Source: Paracoccaceae bacterium (GTDB lineage Bacteria > Pseudomonadota > Alphaproteobacteria > Rhodobacterales > Rhodobacteraceae). From it: a stretch of DNA of 64,000 nucleotides. The translations under genes were made by a program, and so were the position numbers. Numbering within the stretch: the stretch's first letter is position 1; the number at the start of each line of letters is the position of its first letter. This document shows positions 47,813 to 57,684 of the stretch, in pieces. The stretch spans positions 1 through 64,000 of the forward strand of contig JANQPC010000061.1 in the NCBI GenBank assembly GCA_028285485.1. The letters run 5' to 3'. The notes under the pieces were generated by a model. It saw nothing but the letters and a program-made list of their open reading frames with translations, had not been told where the DNA came from and did not search any database.

Positions 47813-48664
47813 CCGGCTTTGGAACGCCTGACGGATGAAATTCGTCAGCGCCGCACGGGGGGCATCGGCCGCGCCCGCCTCGGTGTACAGGTTGATCCGC
47901 TTGCCCTGCAGCTTGGGCAAGGCGCCGTCGTGCTGGATGGCGGCCATGTATTGCGGGATCGTGCCGTAGAGCACGGCGCTGACCGCGAGATCGGCGCTGA
48001 CACTGGCCTCGATGGTGCGCGAGCTGTCGGATTCCACGGCCATCTCCCAAGGGATGCCCGCCTCGTCGAGCGCCCGCTGCGCCCCGATGCGGAAGATGCA
48101 GTTCTGCTCGAAGGCCAGTCGCAAGGGCCGCCGCCGCCAGGCCGATCCGCCGGGCGCGCCCATCCAGATCAGCGGCAGTTCCACCAGCGTTTCCCCGCCC
48201 GTATCGAGCCCGTCCTCGGTGCCGAGGATCAGCTGGCATTCGCCGCGGGCGAACATCTCCTTCAGCCGCCGGGTGTAGCTTGAGAGCAGGTTCACCCGCA
48301 TCCGCGGAAACTCCGCATGAAAGCGCTGCAGCACCTGGGGGATCGCGGGGTACACGATGTCATGCGGCACCCCCAGCACGATCTCGCCCTCATAGGCGCA
48401 ATCGGTCATCTTGGCGTAGACCTCATCATTAAGATCCAGCATCCGCCGGGCATAGCTGAGAAGCTGTTCGCCCGCCGTTGTCAGCACCAGCGCGCGCCCA
48501 GTGCGATCGAAAAGCGCCACGCCGAGGCTTTCTTCCAGCCGTTTGAGCTGCATCGAGACGGCCGATTGCGTGAGGTTGAGAAAGCCCGCCGCGCGCGTCA
48601 CCCCGCCGGTTTCCGTAACCGCCACGAAAGACCGCAGGGCGGTGAGATCGAGATTTCGCGGCAT
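47765..48664 (-). CDS. LysR-family regulator
   Basis: 299 residues. DNA-binding domain GGVTRAAGFLNLTQSAVSMQ followed by LKRLEESLGVALFDRTGRAL; the C-terminal domain has an effector-binding shape. It is divergent from the DUF1127 gene (97 bases). The C-terminal 15 codons overlap the quinone oxidoreductase gene on the other strand. Confidence 0.85.
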   Translation of the reverse strand: MPRNLDLTALRSFVAVTETGGVTRAAGFLNLTQSAVSMQLKRLEESLGVALFDRTGRALVLTTAGEQLLSYARRMLDLNDEVYAKMTDCAYEGEIVLGVPHDIVYPAIPQVLQRFHAEFPRMRVNLLSSYTRRLKEMFARGECQLILGTEDGLDTGGETLVELPLIWMGAPGGSAWRRRPLRLAFEQNCIFRIGAQRALDEAGIPWEMAVESDSSRTIEASVSADLAVSAVLYGTIPQYMAAIQHDGALPKLQGKRINLYTEAGAADAPRAALTNFIRQAFQSRLGRDHDLPGRMTAAE

Positions 48665-48761
48665 ATCACATCTCCTGATGGCTTATCTCACAATCATTCG
48701 TTTCACGAATAGAACATGCTGCGCCATATATATCAACAGCAATGATGCTAGGCCGATTTAG

Positions 48762-48995
48762 ATGAAGGATACGAAAGCAATGACCGTTCGTTCGCTCACC
48801 CGCTCCTCCACCGCCCATCGCCGCCGGACATCGTTTTTCGGCTGGCTCTTGGGGCTTGATCACACCCGCCGCCAGCGCAATCAGCTGCGCAGCCTCGATG
48901 CGCATATGCGCGAGGATATCGGGGTAACGGATGCCGATGTGGAACGCGAATTGGCGCGCTCGCTCTGGGATGCCCCGCAACACTGGCGAAAATAA
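48762..48995 (+). CDS. DUF1127 (YjiS-like) small protein
   Basis: 77 residues, with a C-terminal DUF1127 motif: RQRNQLRSLDAHMREDIGVT. Such proteins are small, often stress-linked, and affect RNA or phosphate metabolism in alphaproteobacteria. An ATG at 48780 is an alternative start. Confidence 0.85.
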   Translation: MKDTKAMTVRSLTRSSTAHRRRTSFFGWLLGLDHTRRQRNQLRSLDAHMREDIGVTDADVERELARSLWDAPQHWRK

Positions 48996-49141
48996 CCTGC
49001 GGGCCTGTGCGGCAATCCGACAGAAACGGTTTGATTTGCCGCGTGGCGCCTTGAAAAACACAAGGTTCCGGCCAATATTCCTAACCGAGGGCGTCCCCGC
49101 ATTGCGGGTGCGCCCATTGGCTTACCTTTTTGGAGGAACAC

Positions 49142-49882
49142 ATGGCTGACTATCAGACGGTTCGGACGCAGGCCGGTGCCCGCCCAGCCGCCGTGATTGA
49201 CGAGGGCCTTCGCGCCCATATGAGCAAGGTCTACGGCACGATGTCCGTGGGCATGCTGGTAACCGCGGGCGTATCCTGGGCGGTGGGCACAAGCCCGATG
49301 CTGTTGTCGATCTTCCGCGATCCCGCAACGCTTCAGCCGAACATCCTGGGCTGGATCGCGATGTTCGCGCCGCTCATCATGGTTTTCGCCTTCGGGGCGA
49401 TGATCAACCGGCTCTCCGCGGCCGGCGCGCAGACCTTCTTCTACGTCTTCGCCGCCGTCATGGGCCTTTCGATCGCGTGGATCTTCGCGGCCTTCACCGG
49501 GCTGTCGATCGCGCAGACCTTCCTGGTAACCGCGATTGCCTTCGCGGGGCTCAGCCTTTGGGGCTACACCACGAAGAAGGATATCTCGGGATGGGGCGCC
49601 TTCCTGATCATGGGCGTGATCGGCCTGATCGTGGCCTCGATCGTGAACATCTTCCTCGGCTCGCCCGCCATTGCCTTCGCGGTGTCTGTGATCGGCCTGC
49701 TGATCTTCGCGGCCCTCACGGCCTACGATACGCAGCGGATCAAGACGGAATATGTGGCCCACGCCAGCGCGATGGATCAGGAGTGGCTCGACAAATCCGC
49801 CATCATGGGCGCGCTGAGCCTCTACATCAACTTTATCAACATGTTCATGTTCCTGCTCCAATTCCTCGGAAATCGCGAGTAA
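49142..49882 (+). CDS. Bax inhibitor-1/YccA family membrane protein
   Basis: 246 residues with about seven hydrophobic segments and the family features MSKVYGTMSVGMLVTAGVSW, LTAYDTQRIKTEYVAHASAM and the C-terminal LYINFINMFMFLLQFLGNRE. Bacterial BI-1 proteins are thought to handle calcium leak or membrane protein quality control. GGAGGAACAC precedes the ATG. Confidence 0.92.
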   Translation: MADYQTVRTQAGARPAAVIDEGLRAHMSKVYGTMSVGMLVTAGVSWAVGTSPMLLSIFRDPATLQPNILGWIAMFAPLIMVFAFGAMINRLSAAGAQTFFYVFAAVMGLSIAWIFAAFTGLSIAQTFLVTAIAFAGLSLWGYTTKKDISGWGAFLIMGVIGLIVASIVNIFLGSPAIAFAVSVIGLLIFAALTAYDTQRIKTEYVAHASAMDQEWLDKSAIMGALSLYINFINMFMFLLQFLGNRE

Positions 49883-50190
49883 TAGGCGGAATATCGGAAC
49901 AATCGGAAGGGCCGGCGGAAGCGCCGGCCCTTTTTCTATGCACTGTTTCCGGATTGGGCCGCCGATATCGGCTGATTGCCCGCGCGGAGGCTTGTGAAGG
50001 CCTTCGCACCTGCGGTATTCTCCTGGCAGTGGTGTTCGCAGCTGCCGCGCAGCGCCGCTCCAGGGTGGGGGCCCTGATGACAGGGATCCTGGATTTCCCC
50101 AGAGCGAAGATGCCGTCGGCGGCCTGCCAGTTACCGGTGCGTGTGTATCCGCGTGGTGTCGCGGGGCCCGCATCTGGGGGGTGTGGGAAT
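49883..50190. other. 308-base gap with terminator
   Basis: Begins with the terminator at 49907-49935. The rest has no supported gene and is probably the promoter region of the membrane-anchored protein at 50191. Confidence 0.55.
49907..49935 (+). terminator. Rho-independent terminator after the BI-1 gene
   Basis: A GC-rich stem (AAGGGCCGGCG / CGCCGGCCCTT) with a GAAG loop, followed by five T residues, 25 bases downstream of the stop. Confidence 0.9.
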
Positions 50191-51567
50191 ATGAGTGATG
50201 TCAGCCGGCCCGATACGGGCCAGACCTCGGGCCGCAAGGCAGGCCGGAAAGATCTTCTCAATGGTGCTGCGCCGCAGCCGCTTAGCTGGGAACGGCGGAT
50301 TGCGGAGGCGCGCAAGCACAAGGCCGATGCGCTAGCAAAAACCGCGCGCAGTGCCGCGCCTGCCGATGCCCCGCCCCCGCCGCCAGTTGTGGCGCTGGGC
50401 GAGGTGGATACCGAGACGGTGCCGGCAAGCTCCGAGCCGCCCGCCTGGATGATCACCGATGCCGAACCGCCGGTGGCCCCGGCGGCAGCGCCGGAGGAAC
50501 CCGCCGTGGCGCCGCCCGTTGCCGCCGCGGCCGCCGCCGCTCCCCGCCGCAGCCGCTGGCTCGATCGCGGCGCGGCCGTCTTCACCATCGCCGTGCTCGC
50601 CGCGCTGTATTTCACCGGCCAGTTCGATCCCGCGCCGCAGATCGCAACCGTCACGCCGCCCGCGGCGGTGACCCCTGCCCCGGCAGAGCCCGAGGCGGCG
50701 CCCGCGCCGGAGGTTGCCGCCGCCCTCCCGCAAACGCGCCCGCTGGCCCGGCCCGAAGCGGCCCCGGCAGAGGGAGCGGCCACCCAGGCCGCGCTTGTGC
50801 TGCCCGATACGGCCACCGGCAGCCTGTCAGACACGGCCACTGCACCCGCCGCTGCGCCTGCCACTGCGCCTGCCACTGCGCCTGCCGCAACCGCAGAGCC
50901 CGCGCTGCCCATCGTGGCGGCCCCGGAACCGGCAACCGCTAGCCCGGCGCCCGAACAAACCCTCGCCGCGGAGACACCCAGCGCCATTGCCACGCTGACA
51001 GCCCCTGCGGATGCGCCCGAGGTGGCCCCGGACGCGCCCGAAGCGCTTGCCGCCCTGGCCGCGCCCGAAACCGCCCTGCCCACGGCGCCTGAAGCAACGG
51101 CTCCCGGCGCTGCGCTAAACAGTGCAGCCCCCGTCATCGCCGCGATCCCGCCCGCCGCCCGGCCCTGGGATCCGCGTGGCCGGGATCTGGCCGCCGCGCA
51201 AAACCTGCGGATTATCCTCACCACCTCCAGCGCTATGTCCGCCACCCAGCGCGCAGGGTTTGAGGCCGCCATCGAAAGCTTCGGCTTCTCCATCGGCACC
51301 GCGCAAACCGCGGGCTTCCGGATCTCGGAGAACCAGGTGCGCTTCTTCCACCCCGAGGATATCAACGCCGCGGGCGCGCTGGCCGATGCCGTGGGCGCCC
51401 GTGTACGCGATTTCACCTCTTTCCGCCCCGCACCGCCCCCCGGCACGCTTGAGATCTACCTCAATGCCGAGGGCCTTGCGCCGCTTCAGCCCGCATCTGC
51501 CGGCGAGGCGCTCGACCGGCTGCGTGACCGGCTGGCCGAAGCCATCCGGCGCGGGGATCACCTCTAA
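50191..51567 (+). CDS. Membrane-anchored protein with Ala/Pro-rich linker, unknown
   Basis: 458 residues. One membrane segment (AAVFTIAVLAALYF, about residue 130), a long Ala/Pro/Glu-rich linker (about 145-320), and a folded C-terminal domain (about 325-458) with QNLRIILTTSSAMSATQRAG and FHPEDINAAGALADAVGARV, recalling SPOR or LytR_cpsA-type peptidoglycan-binding folds. It could span the periplasm like TonB-type or cell-division anchors. Family not named. It heads a plus-strand group with the glycosyltransferase-like genes. Confidence 0.7.
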   Translation: MSDVSRPDTGQTSGRKAGRKDLLNGAAPQPLSWERRIAEARKHKADALAKTARSAAPADAPPPPPVVALGEVDTETVPASSEPPAWMITDAEPPVAPAAAPEEPAVAPPVAAAAAAAPRRSRWLDRGAAVFTIAVLAALYFTGQFDPAPQIATVTPPAAVTPAPAEPEAAPAPEVAAALPQTRPLARPEAAPAEGAATQAALVLPDTATGSLSDTATAPAAAPATAPATAPAATAEPALPIVAAPEPATASPAPEQTLAAETPSAIATLTAPADAPEVAPDAPEALAALAAPETALPTAPEATAPGAALNSAAPVIAAIPPAARPWDPRGRDLAAAQNLRIILTTSSAMSATQRAGFEAAIESFGFSIGTAQTAGFRISENQVRFFHPEDINAAGALADAVGARVRDFTSFRPAPPPGTLEIYLNAEGLAPLQPASAGEALDRLRDRLAEAIRRGDHL

Positions 51568-51590
51568 CCCCCAAGCGAGGCTCGCGCCCC

Positions 51591-51899
51591 ATGCCCAACC
51601 CCCGCCTCACCGCCGTGATCACCGCGATGATCCTGCTGGCCGCGCCCGCGGGCCGGGCCGCGCCGGAGATGGCACAGCTCATGGAGCTTGAGCGCCTTGT
51701 GCTGGGCCGCGATTGCGGCGCGCTTCGGGGCTTTCTTGCCATCAACCCCACGCTGATGGAGGGCACCGATCCGCTGGCGCGCGAATTGCGCAGCTTCGCC
51801 GATGAGGTGGATGCGGGCCTTCTGCCCTGCCTCTCGGCGGAGGTGGAGGTCACCTCGCGCGAGGCCGATTTCGCGGCCTCGGTCACGACCACCTACTGA
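51591..51899 (+). CDS. Small secreted protein, unknown
   Basis: 102 residues with a signal peptide (MPNPRLTAVITAMILLAAPA, cleavage after GRA). The mature part has two cysteines (GRDCGALRG and LLPCLSAE). Starts 23 bases after the membrane-anchored gene. No family recognised. Confidence 0.65.
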   Translation: MPNPRLTAVITAMILLAAPAGRAAPEMAQLMELERLVLGRDCGALRGFLAINPTLMEGTDPLARELRSFADEVDAGLLPCLSAEVEVTSREADFAASVTTTY

Positions 51900-51916
51900 T
51901 TGGCCCACGGCGCGCC

Positions 51917-52975
51917 ATGACCAAGACGCGCCCGCAGATCGCCTATGTGATCGATCCCCGTTTTCCCGGCGGCACCTCTGCTGCGGTGGCCGATGAGTTG
52001 GCCGTTGCGGCGGGGATGGGCGATCTGGCCGTTCACGCCGTCTCCTCGGCCATGTTCAAGGGGCGGCAGGTGGCGCCGGTGCTGGACCGTGCGCTGGCCG
52101 CACTGGGGCTGCGCCTGAACTGGGATGCCCCCGCGATCGGCGGCGATCTCGTGATCCTGCACAACCCCAGTTTCCTCAAGTTTCAGGCCCGGCTCGCGCC
52201 CCGCCTTGTTGCGCGCCGCCTCGTTGTGGTGACGCATGAAAACTTCGCGCTGCCCGGCGGGCTGCCGGGGTTTGACGTGGCCGCCTGCCTGGCACAGATC
52301 GATGCGGCAAGCTTTGCGGGCGAGAAGATCCTTGCCCCCGTCTCGCCCTACAATCGCGAAACGGTTGCCGCCTGGTGCGCCGCCCACCCTGCCGCCGCCC
52401 GGCCCTGGGCGCTTGCGGGGGAAGACTGGTTCAACATCTGCGCGCCGGGCGATGCCGCCGCCACGCCCCGGCCCCGCGACCGGCGCGGGCGCCATTCGCG
52501 CGCGGGGATCGAAAAGTTCCCGCCCCTCGCCGATCTTGATCTCAGCTTCCCCGAAAGCGCCGAAGCCAATGTGATCCTCGGCGCCGATAGCCTGATGGCG
52601 GCTGGGCCGCTCCGGCCACACTGGGCGCTCTTCCCCTTTCACGGCATTGAAATCGAACGCTATTTCGAGATGATCGATTTCATGGTCTACCACACCGCCC
52701 CCACCTTGCGCGAAAGCTTTGGCCGCGTGCTGGCCGAAGGCATCGCCGCGGGCAAGGTGGTGATCGCCGATCCCGATACCGCATCCGTCTTCGAGGGCGG
52801 CGTGATCGGCGCGCGGCCCGATGAGGTGAGCGATGTGATCGCACGGCATATCGAGGCCACGCATCTTTATGCCCAGCAGGTGGATCGCGGCCGCGCCGCG
52901 CTGGCCCGCTTCTCGGCCAGCCGTTTCGCGGCGATGATGGCGCAGCATCTCGCGCCCGCGGAGGCGGCGGCGTGA
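51917..52975 (+). CDS. Glycosyltransferase-like protein (GT-B type)
   Basis: 352 residues, starting MTKTRPQIAYVIDPRFPGGT, a GT4-like N-terminal Rossmann start. The C-terminal half has FHGIEIERYFEMIDFMVYHT and LRESFGRVLAEGIAAGKVVI with a conserved Glu, the nucleotide-sugar site of GT-B enzymes. The donor and acceptor are unknown. Its stop overlaps the next gene's GTG by four bases. Confidence 0.75.
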   Translation: MTKTRPQIAYVIDPRFPGGTSAAVADELAVAAGMGDLAVHAVSSAMFKGRQVAPVLDRALAALGLRLNWDAPAIGGDLVILHNPSFLKFQARLAPRLVARRLVVVTHENFALPGGLPGFDVAACLAQIDAASFAGEKILAPVSPYNRETVAAWCAAHPAAARPWALAGEDWFNICAPGDAAATPRPRDRRGRHSRAGIEKFPPLADLDLSFPESAEANVILGADSLMAAGPLRPHWALFPFHGIEIERYFEMIDFMVYHTAPTLRESFGRVLAEGIAAGKVVIADPDTASVFEGGVIGARPDEVSDVIARHIEATHLYAQQVDRGRAALARFSASRFAAMMAQHLAPAEAAA

Positions 52976-55026
52976 TCGTTGTGGAGGCCGGGCGGCGCGA
53001 TGAGCGCAGCCTCGATGCCCGCCTGCTCTTCGCCGCCGATCTGGCCGCCCATGGCTATGACGCGGTGATCGATGAGGAAACGGTGCCCGAGGCGCTGGCC
53101 CGCGCCACCCGCTACGACGCCGCGCCCTACCTTTCCGCCCGCGCCGATCTCGCCCCCGCGGCCATTCTGGTGATCGGGGCCGAGGAAATCGGCGATGACA
53201 CGCTTCTGACCTTGCGCGATTACGCCTTGCCGCCCGAGGTGCAGATCGCCGGGCTCGGGCGCTTCGCCAGCCATCAGGCGCGTCTCACCGCCGAGGCGCG
53301 GCTGGCCCATGCCACCGGCCGTACGCCCGTGATCGTGGATCTCGAAGCCGAGGCGCCGGGCCTTGCCCCCGGCAGCGTGCTGCCGCTTCTGGCATCGGCG
53401 GGCGCGGCACCTGCGGCGGAGATTCCCACCTTGGCCCTCGCCTTCGGGGCCGAGCTTCTCGAAGATCCGCAAACCCTGCCGCTTCTGACGGCGATGAACA
53501 ATCTCGGCGCGATGCGGCTGCGGCTCATCACCACCGGCAAGGCGAAGGATCAGATCAAGGGCACCCGCTACGCCGCGCTGCCGGTTTTTTCGGTGACCGA
53601 ACTGCCGCCCGCGGCGCTCGCGCGCGGGATCGAACTGCTGGCGGTTCTGGGCCCCGGAGCGCCGGGCGAACGGGTGGCGGCCCTCGCCACGGCGCTTCTC
53701 GCGCGCGGCGGCGCGGTGATCGACAGTACAGAGGAGGCCGCGCTGGCGGCCAGCGGCGCACCGGTCTTGCGCGGCCCCGCAACGCTTGCGGGCCTGCCGG
53801 GCTTTGCCGAACACACCGTGCTGCCGAACCGCGCCGAGATCGCGCGCGCCGCCGAGGGCGATCCGTGGATCGCGCGCCACGCGCTGCCCCGCATCGCGGC
53901 GCTTGCCGGGCTGCCTGCCCCCGAGCGATCCGGCGCAACCGCGCCCCCGGCGCGCGGCCCGCGCGCCCTTTTCGTGCCCACCAACGGCAACGGCCTCGGA
54001 CATGCCCAGCGCGCCGCGCAGATCGCGCGCGCGCTGCCCGCCGATCTGCCCGCCGGCTTCTGCGCCTTCCCAAGCTGCCTGCCGCTTCTGAACGCGCAAG
54101 GCTTTGCCGCCGCACCGCTCGTCTCTCCCACCGGCGCCCATGAGGCCGATGATGCCAATGACGTACTGAACGCCCTGCGGCTTTCGCGCGCGCTCGCCCC
54201 CGGCGATCAGCTTGTCTTCGATGGCGGTTATGTCTTCACCTCGATCTTCCGCGCGATCGTGGAAAGCGGCGCGCGGGCCACCTGGGTGCGCCGCGGGCTC
54301 TGGCGCCCCGGCCAGATCGCCGAAAGCCATCTGGATCGTGAGAAGGTGTTCGATCAGGTGATCGTGCCGGGCGAGGCCTTTGACGAGCTTAACACCGATC
54401 TCACCTTCGGCCCCCATATCCACAAGGTCGGCCCTATCGTGCAGGCCGCGGGGGCCGAGGCGCCCGAGGCCATGCGCAGCGCGCTGGCAGAGGCGCTTGG
54501 CGCGGCGTTTGAAACCCTCGTTGTCTCCATGCTCGGGGGCGGAGTGGCGGCGGACCGCACCGCGCAGCTGCAAACGATCTCCGCCGCGCTCGCCCCCCGG
54601 CCCGGTGCGGTGCATGTGATCGTGGCCTGGCCCGGCGCCACGCTGCCCGCGGTGCTTGCCCAATGGCCCAACACCCATATTGTCACCACGCTCGAAGCGC
54701 TGCCGCTTGCGCGCGCAGCGGATCTGGTGATCTCGGCGGCGGGCTACAATGCGTTTCACGAGCTGATCTATGCCCGAACGCCCGCGATCTTCATCCCCCA
54801 GATCGCGCCTTACATGGATGATCAGGAGCGCCGCGCCCGCGCGGCCTCCGACAGGGGGCTGGCGCTGACGGTTCTGCCCGATGAACTCATCGTGCTCAGC
54901 CGCGCGATTGAGGGCGCGCTCGATCACGGCGAGGGCGCCGCGCGCGCCCGCGCGCTCGCCGAACTCACCCTGCCCGCGCCCGGCACCGAAGATGCCGCGC
55001 GCCTGATTGCGGAGCGGATGGCATGA
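52972..55026 (+). CDS. Large MurG/GT28-like protein
   Basis: 684 residues with a GTG start. The N-terminal part (to about residue 320) is unrecognised, and the C-terminal part (from about 330) resembles MurG-type (GT28) glycosyltransferases: LFVPTNGNGLGHAQRAAQIA, VSMLGGGVAADRTAQLQTI, ISAAGYNAFHELIYARTPAI and FIPQIAPYMDDQERRARAAS. MurG itself is about 360 residues, so this is a long variant or fusion. It overlaps its neighbours at both ends, so the three genes are probably one unit. Confidence 0.75.
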   Translation: MIVVEAGRRDERSLDARLLFAADLAAHGYDAVIDEETVPEALARATRYDAAPYLSARADLAPAAILVIGAEEIGDDTLLTLRDYALPPEVQIAGLGRFASHQARLTAEARLAHATGRTPVIVDLEAEAPGLAPGSVLPLLASAGAAPAAEIPTLALAFGAELLEDPQTLPLLTAMNNLGAMRLRLITTGKAKDQIKGTRYAALPVFSVTELPPAALARGIELLAVLGPGAPGERVAALATALLARGGAVIDSTEEAALAASGAPVLRGPATLAGLPGFAEHTVLPNRAEIARAAEGDPWIARHALPRIAALAGLPAPERSGATAPPARGPRALFVPTNGNGLGHAQRAAQIARALPADLPAGFCAFPSCLPLLNAQGFAAAPLVSPTGAHEADDANDVLNALRLSRALAPGDQLVFDGGYVFTSIFRAIVESGARATWVRRGLWRPGQIAESHLDREKVFDQVIVPGEAFDELNTDLTFGPHIHKVGPIVQAAGAEAPEAMRSALAEALGAAFETLVVSMLGGGVAADRTAQLQTISAALAPRPGAVHVIVAWPGATLPAVLAQWPNTHIVTTLEALPLARAADLVISAAGYNAFHELIYARTPAIFIPQIAPYMDDQERRARAASDRGLALTVLPDELIVLSRAIEGALDHGEGAARARALAELTLPAPGTEDAARLIAERMA

Positions 55027-55442
55027 GCCTGGAAGACAACTGGCGCGCAATCGCCGCGCGCATCACACCCGGCGCCCCGGTGCCCCTTGGCGCGGCCCCC
55101 GCCGATCAGGCGCTTGCGGCGGCGCCCGCGCCGCGCGCGCCCTCCGGGCGGCTTTTTCCCCAGCGGGCGGAGGGGCAATCCTATCTCGGCGTGCGCATCA
55201 CACAGCCGCCTGCCGATCCGGCGGGCACGGCGGCGCGCCTGGCCGCCGCTGCGCTTGAACGGCGCGTGGTGCCGATCCTGCTGTCGCACCTGCCGCAATC
55301 GGGGTTCGAGCGCTTCGGCTTTCGCGTGGAACGGATCCTCGGCGGAAGCCCGGCCGAGCGCGCCGCGCAGGAGGCCGAACTGCAGCGCTTCTGGGATCTC
55401 GCGATCATCATCGATCTCGGGGATGTGGCGGGGATGGGCTAG
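55023..55442 (+). CDS. Small partner protein of the glycosyltransferase group, unknown
   Basis: 139 residues starting MSLEDNWRAIAARITPGAPV, overlapping the previous gene by four bases (ATGA). Mixed alpha/beta composition; LERRVVPILLSHLPQSGFER and FGFRVERILGG are the strongest stretches. It may be a partner or regulator of the glycosyltransferases. It overlaps the convergent GNAT gene by four bases. Confidence 0.65.
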   Translation: MSLEDNWRAIAARITPGAPVPLGAAPADQALAAAPAPRAPSGRLFPQRAEGQSYLGVRITQPPADPAGTAARLAAAALERRVVPILLSHLPQSGFERFGFRVERILGGSPAERAAQEAELQRFWDLAIIIDLGDVAGMG

Positions 55443-55936
55443 CTGAAGATGCGCTGCATCCGGATCACGGGGAAATCGATCCCCGGGCGCAGCCCGATCG
55501 TGATCTCGCCCAGCGACTTGAAGCCCATCGCCTCATAGAACGGCTCGGCCGTGCGCGTGGCCAGGCAATCCAGCCGGTCGGCCCCCGCCAGCCGCGCTTC
55601 CGAGACGACGGCCATCATCACCCGGCGCCCGATGCCCCGGCGGATGTGGCGATCATCGGTCACAAGATGGCGCACATCGGCGGTGCCCGCGCGTTTGATC
55701 GACCGTGTCCACCCACCCGCGCCGAGGATTTCGCCCGCCTCGGTTTCGGCCACATAATAGGTGCCGCCCGACACAAGGCCGGGGTTCGCGCGTGACAGGA
55801 TCGGAACCGCCGTCACCATCACGGAAGGCGGGTAGTCTGCCTTGAGCTGCCGGGGATAGCTGCGCCTCAAGAGCGCATCCACCGCGGCAATATCGGCCTC
55901 GGTGCCACGTCTCAGTGAGATTACAGGCGCGCCCAT
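55439..55936 (-). CDS. GNAT-family N-acetyltransferase
   Basis: 165 residues. The acetyl-CoA site RRGIGRRVMMAVVSEARLAG and the LVTDDRHI strand are typical of GNAT. Substrate unknown. Convergent with the small partner gene. Confidence 0.87.
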   Translation of the reverse strand: MGAPVISLRRGTEADIAAVDALLRRSYPRQLKADYPPSVMVTAVPILSRANPGLVSGGTYYVAETEAGEILGAGGWTRSIKRAGTADVRHLVTDDRHIRRGIGRRVMMAVVSEARLAGADRLDCLATRTAEPFYEAMGFKSLGEITIGLRPGIDFPVIRMQRIFS

Positions 55937-56074
55937 ATGACGCAGGTAGCCCGCAATTCGGTCATGAAAAGGGCCAATCGCACGGAAATTTCCGCCTGTG
56001 CCTCCGATCCCTTGCCAAGCTGCCCCACGCCTTCATAATCGGCCGATCAAAAAAACCAATCAGGGAGACATTTC

Positions 56075-57667
56075 ATGAAACTTCGCCACCTCATGCTGGC
56101 CGCCTCCGCCGTGGCGTTGACGGCCGGGGCAGCCTCGTCAGAAACGCTGCGATGGGCGCGCGCGGGGGATTCGCTCACGCTTGATCCCCACGCCCAGAAC
56201 GAAGGCCCCACCTCAACCCTCGCCCACCAGATCATGGAGCCGCTTATCATGCGCGACATGACGGGCGCGATCACACCGGTGCTCGCCACTGACTGGGCGC
56301 CTGCGCCCGACAATCCAAACGTCTGGGTTTTCAACCTTCGCGAAGGGGTAACCTTCCATGATGGGGCCGAGTTCGACAGTTCCGATGTTGTCTTCAGCCT
56401 GAACCGCGCGATGAGCGAGAACTCCGATTACAAGGAACTGCTCGCCTCCGTCGTCGAAGTGCGCGCGCCCTCGAAATATGTGGTGGAGATCGAGACCGCG
56501 GGCCCGAACCCGATCATGCCCTCGAACCTCACCAACATGTTCATGCTCGATCAGGGCTGGGCGGAGGCCAACGGCGCCGTCGAGGTGCAGGACTATGAGG
56601 GTGGCGAAGATACGTTCGCGGCCAAGAACGCCAATGGCACCGGCCCTTACCGGCTGGTGAGCCGTGAGCCGGATGTGCGCACGGTTATGGAGCTTTACGA
56701 AGGCTATTGGGGCGCCGGCCAATACCCGCTTGAAGTGACCCGCATCGAATACACCCCGATCCAGAACGCCGCGACGCGGGTGGCCGCGCTGCTCTCCGGC
56801 GAGGTGGATTTCATCCAGGATGTGCCGGTGCAGGATCTCGAACGCGTTGCCGCCACCGATGGGCTGGATGTGCGCACCACGCCGCAGAACCGGGTGATCT
56901 TCTTCGGCATGAACGTGGGCGAGGCCGATGCCGCCAACGATAATGTCGATGGTGCCAACCCGCTGAGCGACAAGCGCGTGCGCCAGGCGATCAATACCGC
57001 GATCAACCGCGATGCGATCCAGCAGGTGGTGATGCGCGGCCAGTCGGCGCCCGCCGGCGTGATCATGCCGCCCTTCGTGAACGGGTGGACAGAAGCGCTT
57101 GATGCGGTGCCAGCCACCGATGTGGAAGCCGCCAAGGCGCTGATGGCCGAAGCAGGCTATGGCGATGGCTTCTCGATCCAGCTCGATTGCCCCAACGATC
57201 GCTACATCAATGACGAAGCGATCTGCCAGGCCGCGGTTGGGATGCTGGCCCAGATCGGGATCGAGGTGAACCTCGATGCCAAGCCCAAGGCGCAGCACTT
57301 CCCGCTGATCAACAACGAACCTCCGCAGACCGATTTCTACATGCTCGGCTGGGGCGTTCCGACCTTCGATTCCGAATACATCTTCAACTTCCTCGTCCAT
57401 TCCCGTGGCGAGAAATACGGCTCCTGGAACGGCACGCGCTATTCCAACCCCGAGCTTGATATGAAGATCCAGGCCCTGGCCTCGGAAACCGATCTCGACG
57501 CCCGGAACGGTATGATCGCCGAGATCTGGGAAGTGGTGCAGGACGAGATGCTCTATATCCCGATCCACCACCAGGTGCTGAACTGGGGCATGCGCTCGGA
57601 CATCGGCACGGTGGTGCAGCCGGAAGACCAGCCGAAGATCAAATACCTCACGATGACGCGCTCCTGA
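56075..57667 (+). CDS. Peptide/nickel-type ABC transporter binding protein (family 5)
   Basis: 530 residues, signal peptide ending at GAASSE, with the family-5 motif DWAPAPDNPNVWVFNLREGV TFHDG-like and VRQAINTAINRDAIQQVVMR. The solute-binding lobe has LMAEAGYGDGFSIQLDCPND. DppA/OppA-like; substrate unknown. No permease or ATPase genes follow, so the partners are elsewhere. A strong terminator lies directly downstream. Confidence 0.9.
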   Translation: MKLRHLMLAASAVALTAGAASSETLRWARAGDSLTLDPHAQNEGPTSTLAHQIMEPLIMRDMTGAITPVLATDWAPAPDNPNVWVFNLREGVTFHDGAEFDSSDVVFSLNRAMSENSDYKELLASVVEVRAPSKYVVEIETAGPNPIMPSNLTNMFMLDQGWAEANGAVEVQDYEGGEDTFAAKNANGTGPYRLVSREPDVRTVMELYEGYWGAGQYPLEVTRIEYTPIQNAATRVAALLSGEVDFIQDVPVQDLERVAATDGLDVRTTPQNRVIFFGMNVGEADAANDNVDGANPLSDKRVRQAINTAINRDAIQQVVMRGQSAPAGVIMPPFVNGWTEALDAVPATDVEAAKALMAEAGYGDGFSIQLDCPNDRYINDEAICQAAVGMLAQIGIEVNLDAKPKAQHFPLINNEPPQTDFYMLGWGVPTFDSEYIFNFLVHSRGEKYGSWNGTRYSNPELDMKIQALASETDLDARNGMIAEIWEVVQDEMLYIPIHHQVLNWGMRSDIGTVVQPEDQPKIKYLTMTRS

Positions 57668-57684
57668 CGCGCATCTGCAAAACA

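Noticed and set aside
49845-51446. 533-codon minus-strand frame over the Ala/Pro-rich gene
   Set aside because: Shadow of the GC-rich plus-strand linker region; Ala/Gly/Ser composition with no motif.
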